Assembly: GCF_005222225.1 (NCBI RefSeq)
Contig: NZ_CP036536.1
Span: 396,001-460,000 of the forward strand
Length of the DNA stretch: 64,000 bases
Direction: 5' to 3'
Origin: Salinimonas lutimaris
GTDB taxonomy: Bacteria; Pseudomonadota; Gammaproteobacteria; Enterobacterales; Alteromonadaceae
This document shows, one piece after another, positions 48,190-56,831 of the stretch; position 1 is the stretch's first letter; each line of letters opens with the position of its first letter. The notes below the pieces were generated by a model. That model ran no database searches. It was not told where the DNA came from and was given only the letters and a program-made list of their open reading frames with translations. Both the position numbers and the translations under genes were made by a program.

Positions 48190-49875
48190 ATGGCGAATAA
48201 TCATTATGATGCGATAGTCGTAGGCTCGGGCATCAGTGGCGGCTGGGCCGCTAAAGAGCTCACCGAAAAAGGATTGAAAGTGCTGATGCTTGATCGTGGT
48301 CAGAATATCAAGCACATCGAAGATTATAAAAACGCCCATAAAGAAGCATGGGACTATCCGCATCGCGATCTGGCGACCCATCAGATGCGAGAGGACTATC
48401 CTGTGTTATCCCGGGATTATCCACTTAACGAAGCGACATACGGCATGTGGGCTAATGAGAAAGAAGCGCCTTATGTTGAAAAAGAGCCGTTTGCCTGGTT
48501 TCGCGGTTATCACGTTGGTGGCCGCTCCCTGCTGTGGGGGCGCCAGAGCTACCGGCTGAACCATGAAGATTTTATGGCGAACCAGAAAGAAGGGATCGCG
48601 GTTGACTGGCCGATTCGCTACGAAGATGTGGCCCCCTGGTATGACTATGTAGAAAAGTACGCGGGTATCTCGGGTAATCGTGATGGCCTGGATGTTCTGC
48701 CGGATGGTCAGTATATGCCGCCGTTTGATTTAAACGTGGTGGAGAAAGACGTGGCGGCGCGCATTAAAAAAGCGTTTAAAGGCTCGCGTCACCTGATAAT
48801 CGGGCGTGCAGCCAATGCCACCCAGGCTCAGCCTCAGCAAGGCCGGGCCGGTTGTCAGGCAAGAAATAAATGCTGGCTGGGCTGTCCGTTTGGCGGTTAT
48901 TTTTCTACCCAGTCGTCGACCTTACCCGCGGCGATGAAAACCGGAAATCTGACCTTACGCCCGTACTCCATTGTGTCGCAAATTCTGTATGACAAAGATA
49001 AAAAGCGCGCCCGTGGTGTAGAGGTGATTGATGCACAAACCAACCAGACCTATGAGTACACTGCAAAAATAGTCTTTGTAAATGCCTCGGCTTTCAACTC
49101 GTCGTGGTTGCTGATGAACTCTGCTACAGATATCTGGGAAGGTGGACTGGGTAGCAGCAGCGGAGAGCTGGGCCACAACGCGATGGATCACCACTTTCGT
49201 CTGGGCGCTTCTGCCACAGTCGAGGGCTTTGATGATCGTTATTACTACGGTCGTCGCCCGTCCGGGTTCTATATTCCGCGCTTCCGTAACTGGGGCAGCG
49301 ATAAACGAGACTATGTGCGCGGCTTTGGCTATCAAGGCAGTGCCAGCCGTTCAAATTGGCGTCGTGATGTAGCAGAGCTGGGCATAGGTGAGGATCTGAA
49401 AGACGCGATTAGCGAGCCGGGCACCTGGAATATCGGCATGAATGCCTTTGGTGAGATGCTGCCGGACCACCGTAATAAGATCTATCTCAATAAGGATGTG
49501 AAAGACAAGTGGGGTCTGCCGGTTCTGGAGATGGATGTGAAGATTCGCGAGAACGAAGAGCGCATGCGCAAAGATATGAAGCAGGACGCGATAGAGATGC
49601 TCGAAGCGGCGGGCCTTAAAGATGTGCATGGCTGGGATGCTGGTTATGAGCCGGGGATGGGAATTCATGAAATGGGCACCGCCCGCATGGGGCGTGACCC
49701 GAAAACCTCGGTACTAAATGGTCAGAACCAGGTTTGGGATGCGCTCAACGTATTTGTGACCGATGGGGCATGTATGACATCGGCCTCCTGTGTTAATCCA
49801 TCGTTAACCTATATGGCACTGACTGCCCGGGCGGCAGACTTTGCTGTCAGTGAACTGAAAAAAGGAAACCTGTAG
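48190..49875 (+). CDS. GMC-type FAD-dependent sugar dehydrogenase (glucoside 3-dehydrogenase-like large subunit)
   Basis: A 561-residue GMC oxidoreductase. The N-terminal FAD motif is DAIVVGSGISGGWAAKELTE. GRSLLWGRQSYRLN forms the FAD-pyrophosphate region. The C-terminal GIHEMGTARMG and CVNPSLTYMALTARAAD carry the active-site His/Asn pair. The subfamily resembles glucoside 3-dehydrogenase and gluconate 2-dehydrogenase large subunits. It has no signal peptide and is followed after two bases by the Tat-signal small subunit, the partner that normally carries it across the membrane. Predicted reaction: oxidation of the C3 hydroxyl of a glycoside, with electrons passed to a cytochrome or quinone acceptor. 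The acceptor gene is not in the window. Confidence 0.88.
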   Translation: MANNHYDAIVVGSGISGGWAAKELTEKGLKVLMLDRGQNIKHIEDYKNAHKEAWDYPHRDLATHQMREDYPVLSRDYPLNEATYGMWANEKEAPYVEKEPFAWFRGYHVGGRSLLWGRQSYRLNHEDFMANQKEGIAVDWPIRYEDVAPWYDYVEKYAGISGNRDGLDVLPDGQYMPPFDLNVVEKDVAARIKKAFKGSRHLIIGRAANATQAQPQQGRAGCQARNKCWLGCPFGGYFSTQSSTLPAAMKTGNLTLRPYSIVSQILYDKDKKRARGVEVIDAQTNQTYEYTAKIVFVNASAFNSSWLLMNSATDIWEGGLGSSSGELGHNAMDHHFRLGASATVEGFDDRYYYGRRPSGFYIPRFRNWGSDKRDYVRGFGYQGSASRSNWRRDVAELGIGEDLKDAISEPGTWNIGMNAFGEMLPDHRNKIYLNKDVKDKWGLPVLEMDVKIRENEERMRKDMKQDAIEMLEAAGLKDVHGWDAGYEPGMGIHEMGTARMGRDPKTSVLNGQNQVWDALNVFVTDGACMTSASCVNPSLTYMALTARAADFAVSELKKGNL

Positions 49876-49877
49876 CC

Positions 49878-50489
49878 ATGAATCGTCGGGACTTATTAAA
49901 ACTGATCACTGCTGCGACTGGCGTGGCATTTGCCGGCAGTGCTATGGGTTATACCCTGCGTGAAGATGTCAGCCTGTCATCCACCGGCTTTACTAAAGAA
50001 GACGTGGCATTTTTAAATGAAGTGGGCGAGGTCATTATTCCGCAAACCGATACGCCGGGAGCCAAAGCCGCTAATGTCGGACAAATTATGGCGGTATTGG
50101 TGAAAGACTGTTATACGCCGGCACTGCAAAAGACCTTTAAAGAGGGCATGAGTGAGTTGAACCGAGCTGCCAGTAGTGAATTTGGTAAAGATTTTCTGCT
50201 GTTGAGTGCGGCGGACAAGAAAACATTGCTTACCCGCCTGGATGGTGAAGCCAAAGCGCAAAATCAACAAAATGGTCTGTGGAGCGTGGCCTCTTCCATG
50301 CCTAACAGTCGACGCACTGATGGCGAACAGCCATTACCACATTATTTTTCGTTATTTAAACAGCTGACGTTGTTTGGCTTTTTCACCTCTAAAGAAGGGG
50401 GCACACAGGTGCTGCGCTATGTACCGGTGCCAGGCAAATACGACGGCGATATTGAGTATAAAAAAGGCCAGAAAGCCTGGGCTACCTAA
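49878..50489 (+). CDS. Gluconate 2-dehydrogenase subunit 3-like protein (dehydrogenase small subunit)
   Basis: A 203-residue protein of the gluconate 2-dehydrogenase subunit 3 family with a twin-arginine signal (NRRDLLKL at residues 2-9) and family segments FLNEVGEVIIPQTDTPGAKAA and HYFSLFKQLTLFGFFTSKEGG. It is the partner that supplies the Tat signal for the signal-less GMC subunit and stabilises it. The spacing is two bases, so both are made from one message. Together they support a periplasmic dehydrogenase complex. Confidence 0.9.
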   Translation: MNRRDLLKLITAATGVAFAGSAMGYTLREDVSLSSTGFTKEDVAFLNEVGEVIIPQTDTPGAKAANVGQIMAVLVKDCYTPALQKTFKEGMSELNRAASSEFGKDFLLLSAADKKTLLTRLDGEAKAQNQQNGLWSVASSMPNSRRTDGEQPLPHYFSLFKQLTLFGFFTSKEGGTQVLRYVPVPGKYDGDIEYKKGQKAWAT

Positions 50490-50506
50490 GGTAAAGGCAG
50501 GAGAAT

Positions 50507-51289
50507 ATGATGAAGCAGACCTATAAAATAAGCAGTGTTGCGTTGGCCGTCGCCATGAGCGCCACGGCTTTTTCAGGACAGATTATGGCAGCAGATGACG
50601 AACTGGAAGACTGGCAAAAAGCAGAAAAAACCGAAGTCTGGGAGCCGGTTCCACCCAAAATTACCGCCAATGCCGGGGAAGCTCCGTCAGATGCTATTGT
50701 GTTGTTTGACGGTACAGACCTGTCGGCCTGGGAGTCGGTAAAAGGCGGCGAGGCAAACTGGACCGTAAAAGACGGAGTACTGACGGTAAAACCGGGCACC
50801 GGAGATATTAAAACAAAACAGTCATTTTGTGATGTACAGCTGCATGTTGAGTGGCGTGCGCCAAAACCTGAGGCGGACATGGAAGGGCAGCAGCGTAATA
50901 ATTCCGGCGTGTTTTTACAGCAGCGCTACGAAGTGCAGGTGCTGGACTCGTTTGAAAGTAAAACCTATGCCAACGGCCAGGCCGCCAGTGTTTATAAGCA
51001 AAGTATTCCGCTGGTTAATGCCACCCGACCACCTGAGCAGTGGCAGGAATACGATATTATTTTTAATGCGCCGCGATTTGATGGTGAAAAGCTGATGACA
51101 CCAGCCACCATCACAGTGCTGCACAATGGCGTATTGGTTCAGAATCACTATGAGCTCAAAGGTAAAACCGAATGGATAGGTGAGCCATCTTATGAAGCGC
51201 ATGGTTGTGCTCCTATTCAGTTACAGGACCATACCAACGAAGTCAGTTTTCGTAATATCTGGGTACGTGAAATCACACCTTTAAAGTAA
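50507..51289 (+). CDS. DUF1080 / 3-keto-disaccharide hydrolase
   Basis: A 260-residue exported protein: signal peptide to about residue 27 (SATAFSGQIMA-AD), then the concanavalin-like DUF1080 fold with FDGTDLSAWESVKGGEANW, NSGVFLQQRYEVQVLDS, YKQSIPLVNATRPPEQW and QLQDHTNEVSFRNIWVREI, all diagnostic. Members have been shown to cleave 3-keto-glycosides such as 3-keto-trehalose. It is the last gene of the operon and is followed by a strong terminator. Its presence is the main reason to read the locus as a 3-keto pathway. Confidence 0.9.
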   Translation: MMKQTYKISSVALAVAMSATAFSGQIMAADDELEDWQKAEKTEVWEPVPPKITANAGEAPSDAIVLFDGTDLSAWESVKGGEANWTVKDGVLTVKPGTGDIKTKQSFCDVQLHVEWRAPKPEADMEGQQRNNSGVFLQQRYEVQVLDSFESKTYANGQAASVYKQSIPLVNATRPPEQWQEYDIIFNAPRFDGEKLMTPATITVLHNGVLVQNHYELKGKTEWIGEPSYEAHGCAPIQLQDHTNEVSFRNIWVREITPLK

Positions 51290-51315
51290 GCTCCCCGGCT
51301 TACTGAGGCTGTACC

Positions 51316-51345
51316 ACCGGTTATCGCCTGATAACCGGTTTTTTT
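51316..51345 (+). terminator. Rho-independent terminator of the sugar operon
   Basis: ACCGGTTATC, loop GCCT, GATAACCGGT, then T-run. A 10-bp stem directly after DUF1080. Confidence 0.92.
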
Positions 51346-51410
51346 ATGCCAGGTAGCTAGACAAGCTTTACCGGTTTGCTACGCTTGCGCACTTTTACAT
51401 CATTACTTGG

Positions 51411-52310
51411 ATGACTATGGTCGGTGAAATTGCTGCTTTAACGGTGGCATTATGCTGGGCGATTGCGGCCCGTATGTTCAAAGTGCTGGGCGCTTCATTC
51501 TCCCCGTTATCATTAAATTTCTGGAAAGGACTGGTTGCCATTGCGCTGCTGCTGGTGGTTACGCAATTGTTCCTGCCGCCGGTAGATTTACCTGTCAGCG
51601 CTTATGGCTGGCTTTTACTCAGCGGTGTGGTGGGAATTGGCATTGGTGATACCTGCTTTTTTCAGGCCCTGAATAAAATTGGTGATACCCAGTCAGTGCT
51701 GATCACAGAAACGCTGGCGCCTATTTTTACTGCACTGCTGGCGATGGTATGGATAGCTGAATGGCTGACCTGGCAACAATGGCTGGGAATTGCGCTGGTG
51801 CTGGTTAGCGTGGACATGGTGGTGAAAGTCAGACGCAAAACACAGCTGCATCTGTTTGCTCCTTCCGGCTATATTTATGCGGCGATAGCCGCAGTGTGTC
51901 AGGCGGTAGGAGCGGTGATTAGCCGGGATATCCTGACCACCTACACGTTTCTGGATGCCTTTAACGCCAGTCTGGTTCGCCTGACCGGCGGGTTATTAAT
52001 TATTGTGTTGCTGATGGCTGTGATGAAAAAACGCTGGCTGCCTGAAAGCGATGATCCGGCCAGAATGTGGCGCATGTTTGCTCTGGCCACCCTATTAGGT
52101 ACCGCTGCTGCACTGTATTTGCAAATGGTGGCCTTTGCCAATGCCAAAGCCGGCGTGGTTCAAACCCTGATTGCAACCTCTGCGGTTATGTCACTGGCAG
52201 TAGCCTGGGTGGTAGGGGAGAAGGCCGGTAAAGCGACGGTCTTCTGGTCGTTCGGGGCTCTGGCCGGGGTTGCCGTGCTGGTGGCTGCCGGGCAGCTCGC
52301 CGGCCATTAA
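51411..52310 (+). CDS. EamA/DMT-family permease
   Basis: A 299-residue inner-membrane protein with ten hydrophobic segments in two EamA repeats: first half with LCWAIAARMFKVLG and VGIGIGDTCFFQALNKIGDTQSVLITETLAPIF, second half with AAVCQAVGAVISRDIL and LYLQMVAFANAKAGVVQTL. The family exports or takes up metabolites, and the substrate is unknown. A second ATG two codons in is possible. It is separated by terminators and promoter from both neighbours. Confidence 0.88.
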   Translation: MTMVGEIAALTVALCWAIAARMFKVLGASFSPLSLNFWKGLVAIALLLVVTQLFLPPVDLPVSAYGWLLLSGVVGIGIGDTCFFQALNKIGDTQSVLITETLAPIFTALLAMVWIAEWLTWQQWLGIALVLVSVDMVVKVRRKTQLHLFAPSGYIYAAIAAVCQAVGAVISRDILTTYTFLDAFNASLVRLTGGLLIIVLLMAVMKKRWLPESDDPARMWRMFALATLLGTAAALYLQMVAFANAKAGVVQTLIATSAVMSLAVAWVVGEKAGKATVFWSFGALAGVAVLVAAGQLAGH

Positions 52311-52355
52311 AAGGTATGGATAGGCGCTTTATTGCCATAACCGCCTGATTACTAC

Positions 52356-52384
52356 TTGTGCAGGTGGTGCGGAGTCTGTATACT
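52356..52384 (+). promoter_or_regulatory. Sigma-70 promoter of rpsF operon
   Basis: TTGTGC at 52356-52361, 17-bp spacer, TATACT at 52379-52384, giving a leader of about 75 nt before rpsF. Confidence 0.75.
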
Positions 52385-52413
52385 TCGCGCCCTTACAGCC
52401 AAACCAACTCGTT

Positions 52414-52460
52414 CCTTGCCTCCAGCAGCTGGCTGTACTGACGAGGCTACAACCGTAAGG
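52414..52460 (+). promoter_or_regulatory. Probable S6:S18-binding ribosomal leader of rpsF
   Basis: CCTT-GCCTC at 52414-52422 pairs with GAGGC at 52443-52447 and AAGG at 52457-52460. The nine-base one-sided bulge TACAACCGT contains the ACCG signature expected of S6:S18 leaders. An inner CAGC/GCTG hairpin caps it. The AAGG arm is part of the rpsF ribosome-binding site, so protein binding would block translation. The match is to the known motif as I remember it; a covariance search would settle it. Confidence 0.6.
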
Positions 52461-52467
52461 AGCAATA

Positions 52468-52860
52468 ATGCGTCATTACGAAATCGTTTTCATGGTTCAC
52501 CCTGATCAGAGTGAACAAGTACCTGGTATGATCGAGCGTTATACCACTATCCTGAAGCAAGACGGTGGTCAGATTCACCGCCTGGAAGACTGGGGCCGCC
52601 GTCAACTGGCTTACCCAATCGAGAAGCTACACAAAGCACACTACGTTCTTATCAACGCTGAAGCGACTGCTGAAGCTGTTGACGAGCTGGAAAATGCTTT
52701 CCGCTTCAACGATGTGATCCTGCGTAATCTGGTTATGCGCACTAAAAACGCTGTGACTGAGCCTTCTCCTATGATGAAAGAAGAGCCACGTCGTGAGCGT
52801 CGCGAAGATTCTGCTCCTAAAGCAGAAAAGAAAACAGAAACCACAGAAGATAACGCGTAA
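52468..52860 (+). CDS. rpsF: 30S ribosomal protein S6
   Basis: A 130-residue S6: [20 protein letters not shown] at the N-terminus, [22 protein letters not shown] in the middle and [20 protein letters not shown] at about 90. A charged Glu/Lys tail follows, which is the part glutamylated by RimK in some bacteria. A strong AAGGAG precedes the ATG. It is first in the rpsF-rpsR-rplI operon. priB, which lies between rpsF and rpsR in E. coli, is missing: only 11 bp separate rpsF and rpsR. Confidence 0.98.
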   Translation: MRHYEIVFMVHPDQSEQVPGMIERYTTILKQDGGQIHRLEDWGRRQLAYPIEKLHKAHYVLINAEATAEAVDELENAFRFNDVILRNLVMRTKNAVTEPSPMMKEEPRRERREDSAPKAEKKTETTEDNA

Positions 52861-52871
52861 GGAGAACATTC

Positions 52872-53099
52872 ATGGCTCGTTTTTTCAGACGTCGTAAGTT
52901 CTGCCGTTTTTCAGCAGAAGGTGTGACTGAAATCGATTATAAAGATATCGCTACTCTGAAGAACTACATCACAGAGAGCGGTAAGATCGTCCCTAGCCGT
53001 ATTACAGGTACAAGCGCAAAATATCAGCGTCAGCTGTCTTCTGCGATCAAGCGTGCACGTTTTCTTGCACTGCTTCCGTACACTGATTCTCACAAGTAA
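52872..53099 (+). CDS. rpsR: 30S ribosomal protein S18
   Basis: A 75-residue S18 with the RRRKFCRF start and the conserved [23 protein letters not shown]-binding segment ([18 protein letters not shown] following). Length equals the E. coli protein. It follows rpsF by 11 bp with AAGGAGA before the ATG. S18 forms a complex with S6 on the 30S platform. The same complex probably binds the leader of this operon. Confidence 0.98.
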   Translation: MARFFRRRKFCRFSAEGVTEIDYKDIATLKNYITESGKIVPSRITGTSAKYQRQLSSAIKRARFLALLPYTDSHK

Positions 53100-53125
53100 G
53101 TCTGGCGAAATAAGGGGTAGCTAAG

Positions 53126-53578
53126 ATGGAAATCATCCTACTGGATAAAATCGCCAACCTTGGTGGTCTGGGCGACAAAGTAACTGTTAAGTCTGGTTTT
53201 GCACGTAACTTCCTTTTCCCACAGGGTAAAGCAGTTCCTGCAACTAAAGACAACGTTGAAAAATTCGAAGCACGTCGTGCTGAGCTGGAAGCGAAAATCG
53301 CTGACCAACTGACACAAGCACAAGCACGTGCTGAGAAGCTTGACGCGCTTGAAGAAGTTACCATTGCAGCACCTGCAGGTGATGAAGGTAAACTATTCGG
53401 CTCTGTTGGTACTCGCGACATCGCAGATGCAATCACTGCAGCTGGTGTTGAAGTATCTAAAGCTGAAGTACGCCTGCCTGTTGGTACACTGCGTGAAACT
53501 GGCGAATACGACATCGACGTACAACTGCACTCAGACGTAGCAACGTCTGTTAAAGTAGTTATCATCGCTGAAGCGTAA
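53126..53578 (+). CDS. rplI: 50S ribosomal protein L9
   Basis: A 150-residue L9: N-terminal domain [20 protein letters not shown] with the GYARNFLFP-type motif ([17 protein letters not shown]), a long connecting helix (about 40-75) and a C-terminal domain ending [10 protein letters not shown]. Family length. It follows rpsR by 26 bp and is the last gene of the operon, closed by a strong terminator. Confidence 0.98.
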   Translation: MEIILLDKIANLGGLGDKVTVKSGFARNFLFPQGKAVPATKDNVEKFEARRAELEAKIADQLTQAQARAEKLDALEEVTIAAPAGDEGKLFGSVGTRDIADAITAAGVEVSKAEVRLPVGTLRETGEYDIDVQLHSDVATSVKVVIIAEA

Positions 53579-53595
53579 GCGTTAGTTAATGATTG

Positions 53596-53626
53596 AAAAA
53601 GCCGCTCTTTTAAGAGCGGCTTTTTT
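53596..53626. terminator. Bidirectional terminator after rplI
   Basis: AAAAAGCCGCTCTT and AAGAGCGGCTTTTTT form a near-perfect stem with a U-run on each strand, between convergent rplI and the MOSC gene. Confidence 0.92.
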
Positions 53627-53631
53627 GTTTG

Positions 53632-54264
53632 TCAGGTGGCTTTTTCAGCCCGTCTGCGACACTTTTCCCGCCATTCTCTATCGACCACCTCCAGGGTGGT
53701 ATAGTGGCCAGCCTGAGACGTCAGTGCCGGGTCATAAACACTTTGCATAATCGCTGCAATACTCACCGTATTGTCGGGCCGTGACACCAGCGAAACCGAA
53801 TCATCAAGGTTAAGCACACCGGTCTCTATTACCCGGTAATACCAGCCTGTAATACCGTGCAGTCCAACCAGACGGTCCATATTTTTGATTCCGAAGCGGT
53901 GCGAAATTTTATTACACGGAGCCCGCGGGGCACTAACCTGCAACACCACCTCGCCAAACCGATAGACATCGCCAATAAATACATTGTTGTCATGCATACC
54001 TTCAACAAGCAGGTTTTCACCGATGGTTCCGGGGGCAAAACTGTGCTGAGGAAGCAGACGGTCAAGCTGCTGGTAGCCTTCATAGCTATACTGATGGAGC
54101 ACTTTTTCCGGCCCGCCGTGCAATTTTTTATTGCCCTGTTCATCCTCATCGGTGCCGGTTTGTCTGACCGTCAGCGTGCTGGCTGAAGCTTTGATGATAC
54201 TGCTGGGCGCGCCACGCGGCCCGAAAGGAGCGGGTTTGCCGGCAAACAGCGCGTTTATCTGCAT
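53632..54264 (-). CDS. yiiM: MOSC-domain protein, YiiM type
   Basis: A 210-residue MOSC plus 3-alpha protein of the YiiM type: LTVRQTGTDEDEQGNKKLHG then HQYSYEGYQQL near residue 60, GTIGENLLVEGMHDNNVFIGD, the conserved Cys in VSAPRAPCNKISHRFG (probable molybdenum-cofactor ligand) and a C-terminal helical domain. YiiM in E. coli reduces or detoxifies N-hydroxylated base analogues with molybdenum cofactor. It is convergent with rplI and stands alone. Confidence 0.88.
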   Translation of the reverse strand: MQINALFAGKPAPFGPRGAPSSIIKASASTLTVRQTGTDEDEQGNKKLHGGPEKVLHQYSYEGYQQLDRLLPQHSFAPGTIGENLLVEGMHDNNVFIGDVYRFGEVVLQVSAPRAPCNKISHRFGIKNMDRLVGLHGITGWYYRVIETGVLNLDDSVSLVSRPDNTVSIAAIMQSVYDPALTSQAGHYTTLEVVDREWREKCRRRAEKAT

Positions 54265-54412
54265 AACATGACCTGCGTAAGTGAGTTTGTGTCATTATGA
54301 GGTAAACAACAGGCAAAAAAAATATGAATAAGCTTTAAACCTTTGTCTGTTTTTCTGCAACTTACCTGATAACCAATAATCAATAACCTGAACCAGCGGG
54401 TAGAACACCATC

Positions 54413-54991
54413 ATGGAAATTGTAACGAGCGCAGAGGATTTTTCTTCTGTGAGTCAGTCATCCGATCCTGACCATGCGCTGATACAAGCAGTGAAATCCG
54501 GCGACATGCAGGCTTACCAGACTCTGTATGAGTTGTATGGCAAGCGTGTATATGCGTTGTGTTACCGGCTAACGGCAGACCGGGCGCTGGCCGAGGATGC
54601 TACCCAGGAAGTGTTTATTCAGCTATGGCAAAAACTGGGCAATTTTTCCGGTCAAAGTCGATTTTCAACCTGGCTGCATAGTGTTACAGCGAATGTCACA
54701 CTGAGTTATATCCGCAAACAAAAAGGCTGGGTAAAGCGCATGTTTAATCTGGAGGACAGTTCGGTAGCTCTGCAGGCAGAGGCGCAGAGTTGCTCCAGCC
54801 AGATTGATCTCGACAGTCTGATTTGCCGGCTACCCGAACGGGCCAGAGTGGTATTTGTACTGCACGCCATAGAAGGGCTTCGGCATGAAGACATTGGCCG
54901 AATGTTAAATATTGCCACCGGCTCGAGTAAAGCGCAGTTTCATCGGGCTAAACAGTTTTTAAGTGAGTGGATGGGAGACAATCATGGCTGA
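54413..54991 (+). CDS. ECF-type RNA polymerase sigma factor
   Basis: A 192-residue ECF sigma factor: region 2 about 35-100 (YQTLYELYGKRVYALCYRLT, EDATQEVFIQLWQKLGNFSG, STWLHSVTANVTLSYIR) and region 4 about 130-185 (LPERARVVFVLHAIEGLRHE and IGRMLNIATGSSKAQFHRAK). The next gene starts inside its 3' end (8-bp overlap) and is probably its regulator. Such sigma factors usually activate their own operon. A promoter should lie in 54265-54412, but I cannot identify its -35/-10 with confidence. Confidence 0.92.
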   Translation: MEIVTSAEDFSSVSQSSDPDHALIQAVKSGDMQAYQTLYELYGKRVYALCYRLTADRALAEDATQEVFIQLWQKLGNFSGQSRFSTWLHSVTANVTLSYIRKQKGWVKRMFNLEDSSVALQAEAQSCSSQIDLDSLICRLPERARVVFVLHAIEGLRHEDIGRMLNIATGSSKAQFHRAKQFLSEWMGDNHG

Positions 54992-55481
54992 TTTTGAACA
55001 GCGTCTGAAACGCCAGCTGGACGAATTACCGCGTGAGTTAAACCCGGACAGAGACTTATGGGCCGGTATTGAACATGGCGTAAAACACGAGCGGGAAACC
55101 AGATATGGCCAGTCACGATTGCGCCCCGTTCTGGCCACAGCTGCCGGGATTTGTTTGGCCGCGGTTACGAGCTGGTCGCTGTTACACAGTCCTGTTGATC
55201 AACCCGAAACGATATTAACCGGTAATGCACTGGTGCAGTCACTGAGTGCACAGCATGCAGAGCAAATGCAAACTCTGCTGGTCAGTGTGCAGGATGCACC
55301 GGCGGTCAGTGCTAACTGGCAACAGCAGCTGTCTGAACTGGATGATGCAGCAAAAGCAATTAAAACCGCACTGGCCGAAGACCCTGACAACACCGTTTTG
55401 CTGCGAATGCTGCAAAATGTTTATCAACAACAGGTTTTGCTGGTTGAGCGTGTTCACGCGCCCAAATGGCAACATATTTAA
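54984..55481 (+). CDS. Putative anti-sigma factor-like membrane protein
   Basis: A 165-residue protein with a cytoplasmic N-terminus (MADFEQRLKRQLDELPREL), one central hydrophobic segment at about 48-65 (LRPVLATAAGICLAAVTSW) and a polar, helical outer part ending LLVERVHAPKWQHI. One-TM topology, position and overlap with the sigma gene suggest an anti-sigma factor, although no zinc-binding HxxxCxxC motif is present. I chose the ATG at 54984 with GGGAG upstream, giving an 8-bp overlap with the sigma stop. A GTG at 54963 is possible but has no ribosome-binding site. Confidence 0.75.
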   Translation: MADFEQRLKRQLDELPRELNPDRDLWAGIEHGVKHERETRYGQSRLRPVLATAAGICLAAVTSWSLLHSPVDQPETILTGNALVQSLSAQHAEQMQTLLVSVQDAPAVSANWQQQLSELDDAAKAIKTALAEDPDNTVLLRMLQNVYQQQVLLVERVHAPKWQHI

Positions 55482-55499
55482 CACTGGGGAATTTTACTT

Positions 55500-56471
55500 A
55501 TGACATCGTCTTTTACTTTCACTGCCAAAAGCTTCCTGCTGGGCAGCGTGCTGCTCAGTCATCTGGCGCTGGCCGGGCAGCCTATCAATAAAGAGCTGGA
55601 AACCAGTGGCTCACCGAATGTGGAAATAGAACACGTAAATGGTGAGGCTATCATAAAAACCTGGGACAAAAGCGCGGTTAAGGTAACCGGAGAACTTAGT
55701 GACAACACCGAAGAGTACCAGTTTGAAAAACGTGGTGCCGGTGTCTTTCTGGAGATAGAGAGCAAGCGCCATCATGATGACTGGAAAAATGCCAATACGG
55801 CAAATGGCGATAAGCTGACTATTTATGTGCCGGTCAATAGCCGGGTGATATACAGCGCGGTCACGGCAGACTTGCAGATTCAGGATGTTACCAACGCCAC
55901 CAGTGCCGAGATTATTAACGGAGATATTAAAGCGTCAAACCTGCAGGGCAGAATTAAGCTGGAAACCGTTAATGGTGATATCAGACTGGATAACGTGGCG
56001 GGCGAGCTGACCGTTGAAACCGTTAATGGCGACATTAGCGGGCAGCACACAGGTTCGCAGGATGCCAGGTTTGTCACGGTGAACGGTGATATTCAGGTTG
56101 ATTCACAAAGTGCATTGCTTAGGCTTGAGTCGGTGAATGGTAAAATAGACTTTAACGCTGACAGGGTGACCGAACTGGACCTTATCACCGTCAACGGGGC
56201 TGTGACAGGGCGGATAAACCTGGCTGATAATGGTGATATTAACGGGACCTCTGTGGGCGGCAAGCTTGATTTAACCTTTAATCAGGATGTCTCTGCACGG
56301 TTTGATATGCAGGCGCATGCAGGGGGAAGTATTGTTAATCACCTGACAGACAAGCAGGCCAGCAAAGCTAAGTATGGCCCGAATAAGTGGCTGGAATTCA
56401 CCGTCGGCAATGGCAGTGCCCGGGTCGAACTATCGACGGTACACGGCAAAATAAGACTGGCAAAACAGTAA
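55500..56471 (+). CDS. DUF4097-type beta-helix-like exported protein
   Basis: A 323-residue exported protein (signal peptide to about residue 25, LALAGQ) with a DUF4097 adhesin-like repetitive beta-structure. The motif VNGDI or VNGxI recurs about every 17-23 residues: HVNGEAI, IINGDI, TVNGDI, TVNGDI, TVNGDI, SVNGKI, TVNGAV. This gives a ladder of short strands. The function of the family is not established. It is the third gene of the sigma/anti-sigma-like operon, 18 bp behind the second, and a hairpin terminator follows. It may be an envelope-stress target of the sigma factor. Confidence 0.85.
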   Translation: MTSSFTFTAKSFLLGSVLLSHLALAGQPINKELETSGSPNVEIEHVNGEAIIKTWDKSAVKVTGELSDNTEEYQFEKRGAGVFLEIESKRHHDDWKNANTANGDKLTIYVPVNSRVIYSAVTADLQIQDVTNATSAEIINGDIKASNLQGRIKLETVNGDIRLDNVAGELTVETVNGDISGQHTGSQDARFVTVNGDIQVDSQSALLRLESVNGKIDFNADRVTELDLITVNGAVTGRINLADNGDINGTSVGGKLDLTFNQDVSARFDMQAHAGGSIVNHLTDKQASKAKYGPNKWLEFTVGNGSARVELSTVHGKIRLAKQ

Positions 56472-56506
56472 TGCAGTGACACCGCAGGTCCTTATCCTAC
56501 TTCCCC

Positions 56507-56532
56507 GGCCCGGCATTAGCCCGGGTCGTTTT
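56507..56532 (+). terminator. Probable terminator after the DUF4097 operon
   Basis: GGCCCGG, loop, CCGGGTC then TTTT. One G-T pair. Position fits the end of the three-gene operon. Confidence 0.65.
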
Positions 56533-56831
56533 ATTGTTGGCTTTACATCAAAAAGTCATAACCGGTCGCTAAACTAGAGTTATTGAACTTATAAGCGGTT
56601 GCATACGTATAACTTGCCGTTATATAGATTTATGCAGTACTTCACTTTGTACCCGCTGCCCCCGGTAATCTGTCAGATTTCCCTTAAATTGTTGTTTTAT
56701 TCTGCATTTGCTCACTATGGTGGGTATCACATTGAACTAATGTATTTGGCAAAGGTTCGTAATCTACAGCAAAACAATAATGCGCAGACCAGGTACGAAG
56801 CGTAATGACCAGAAGTTGTAAGGAGTCAGTC
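56533..56831. other. Non-coding stretch upstream of the small lipoprotein gene
   Basis: About 300 bp without a convincing gene. A possible promoter is TTGAAC at 56583 with TATAAC at 56608 (19-bp spacer), giving a long leader. No clear regulatory RNA structure seen. Confidence 0.45.
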
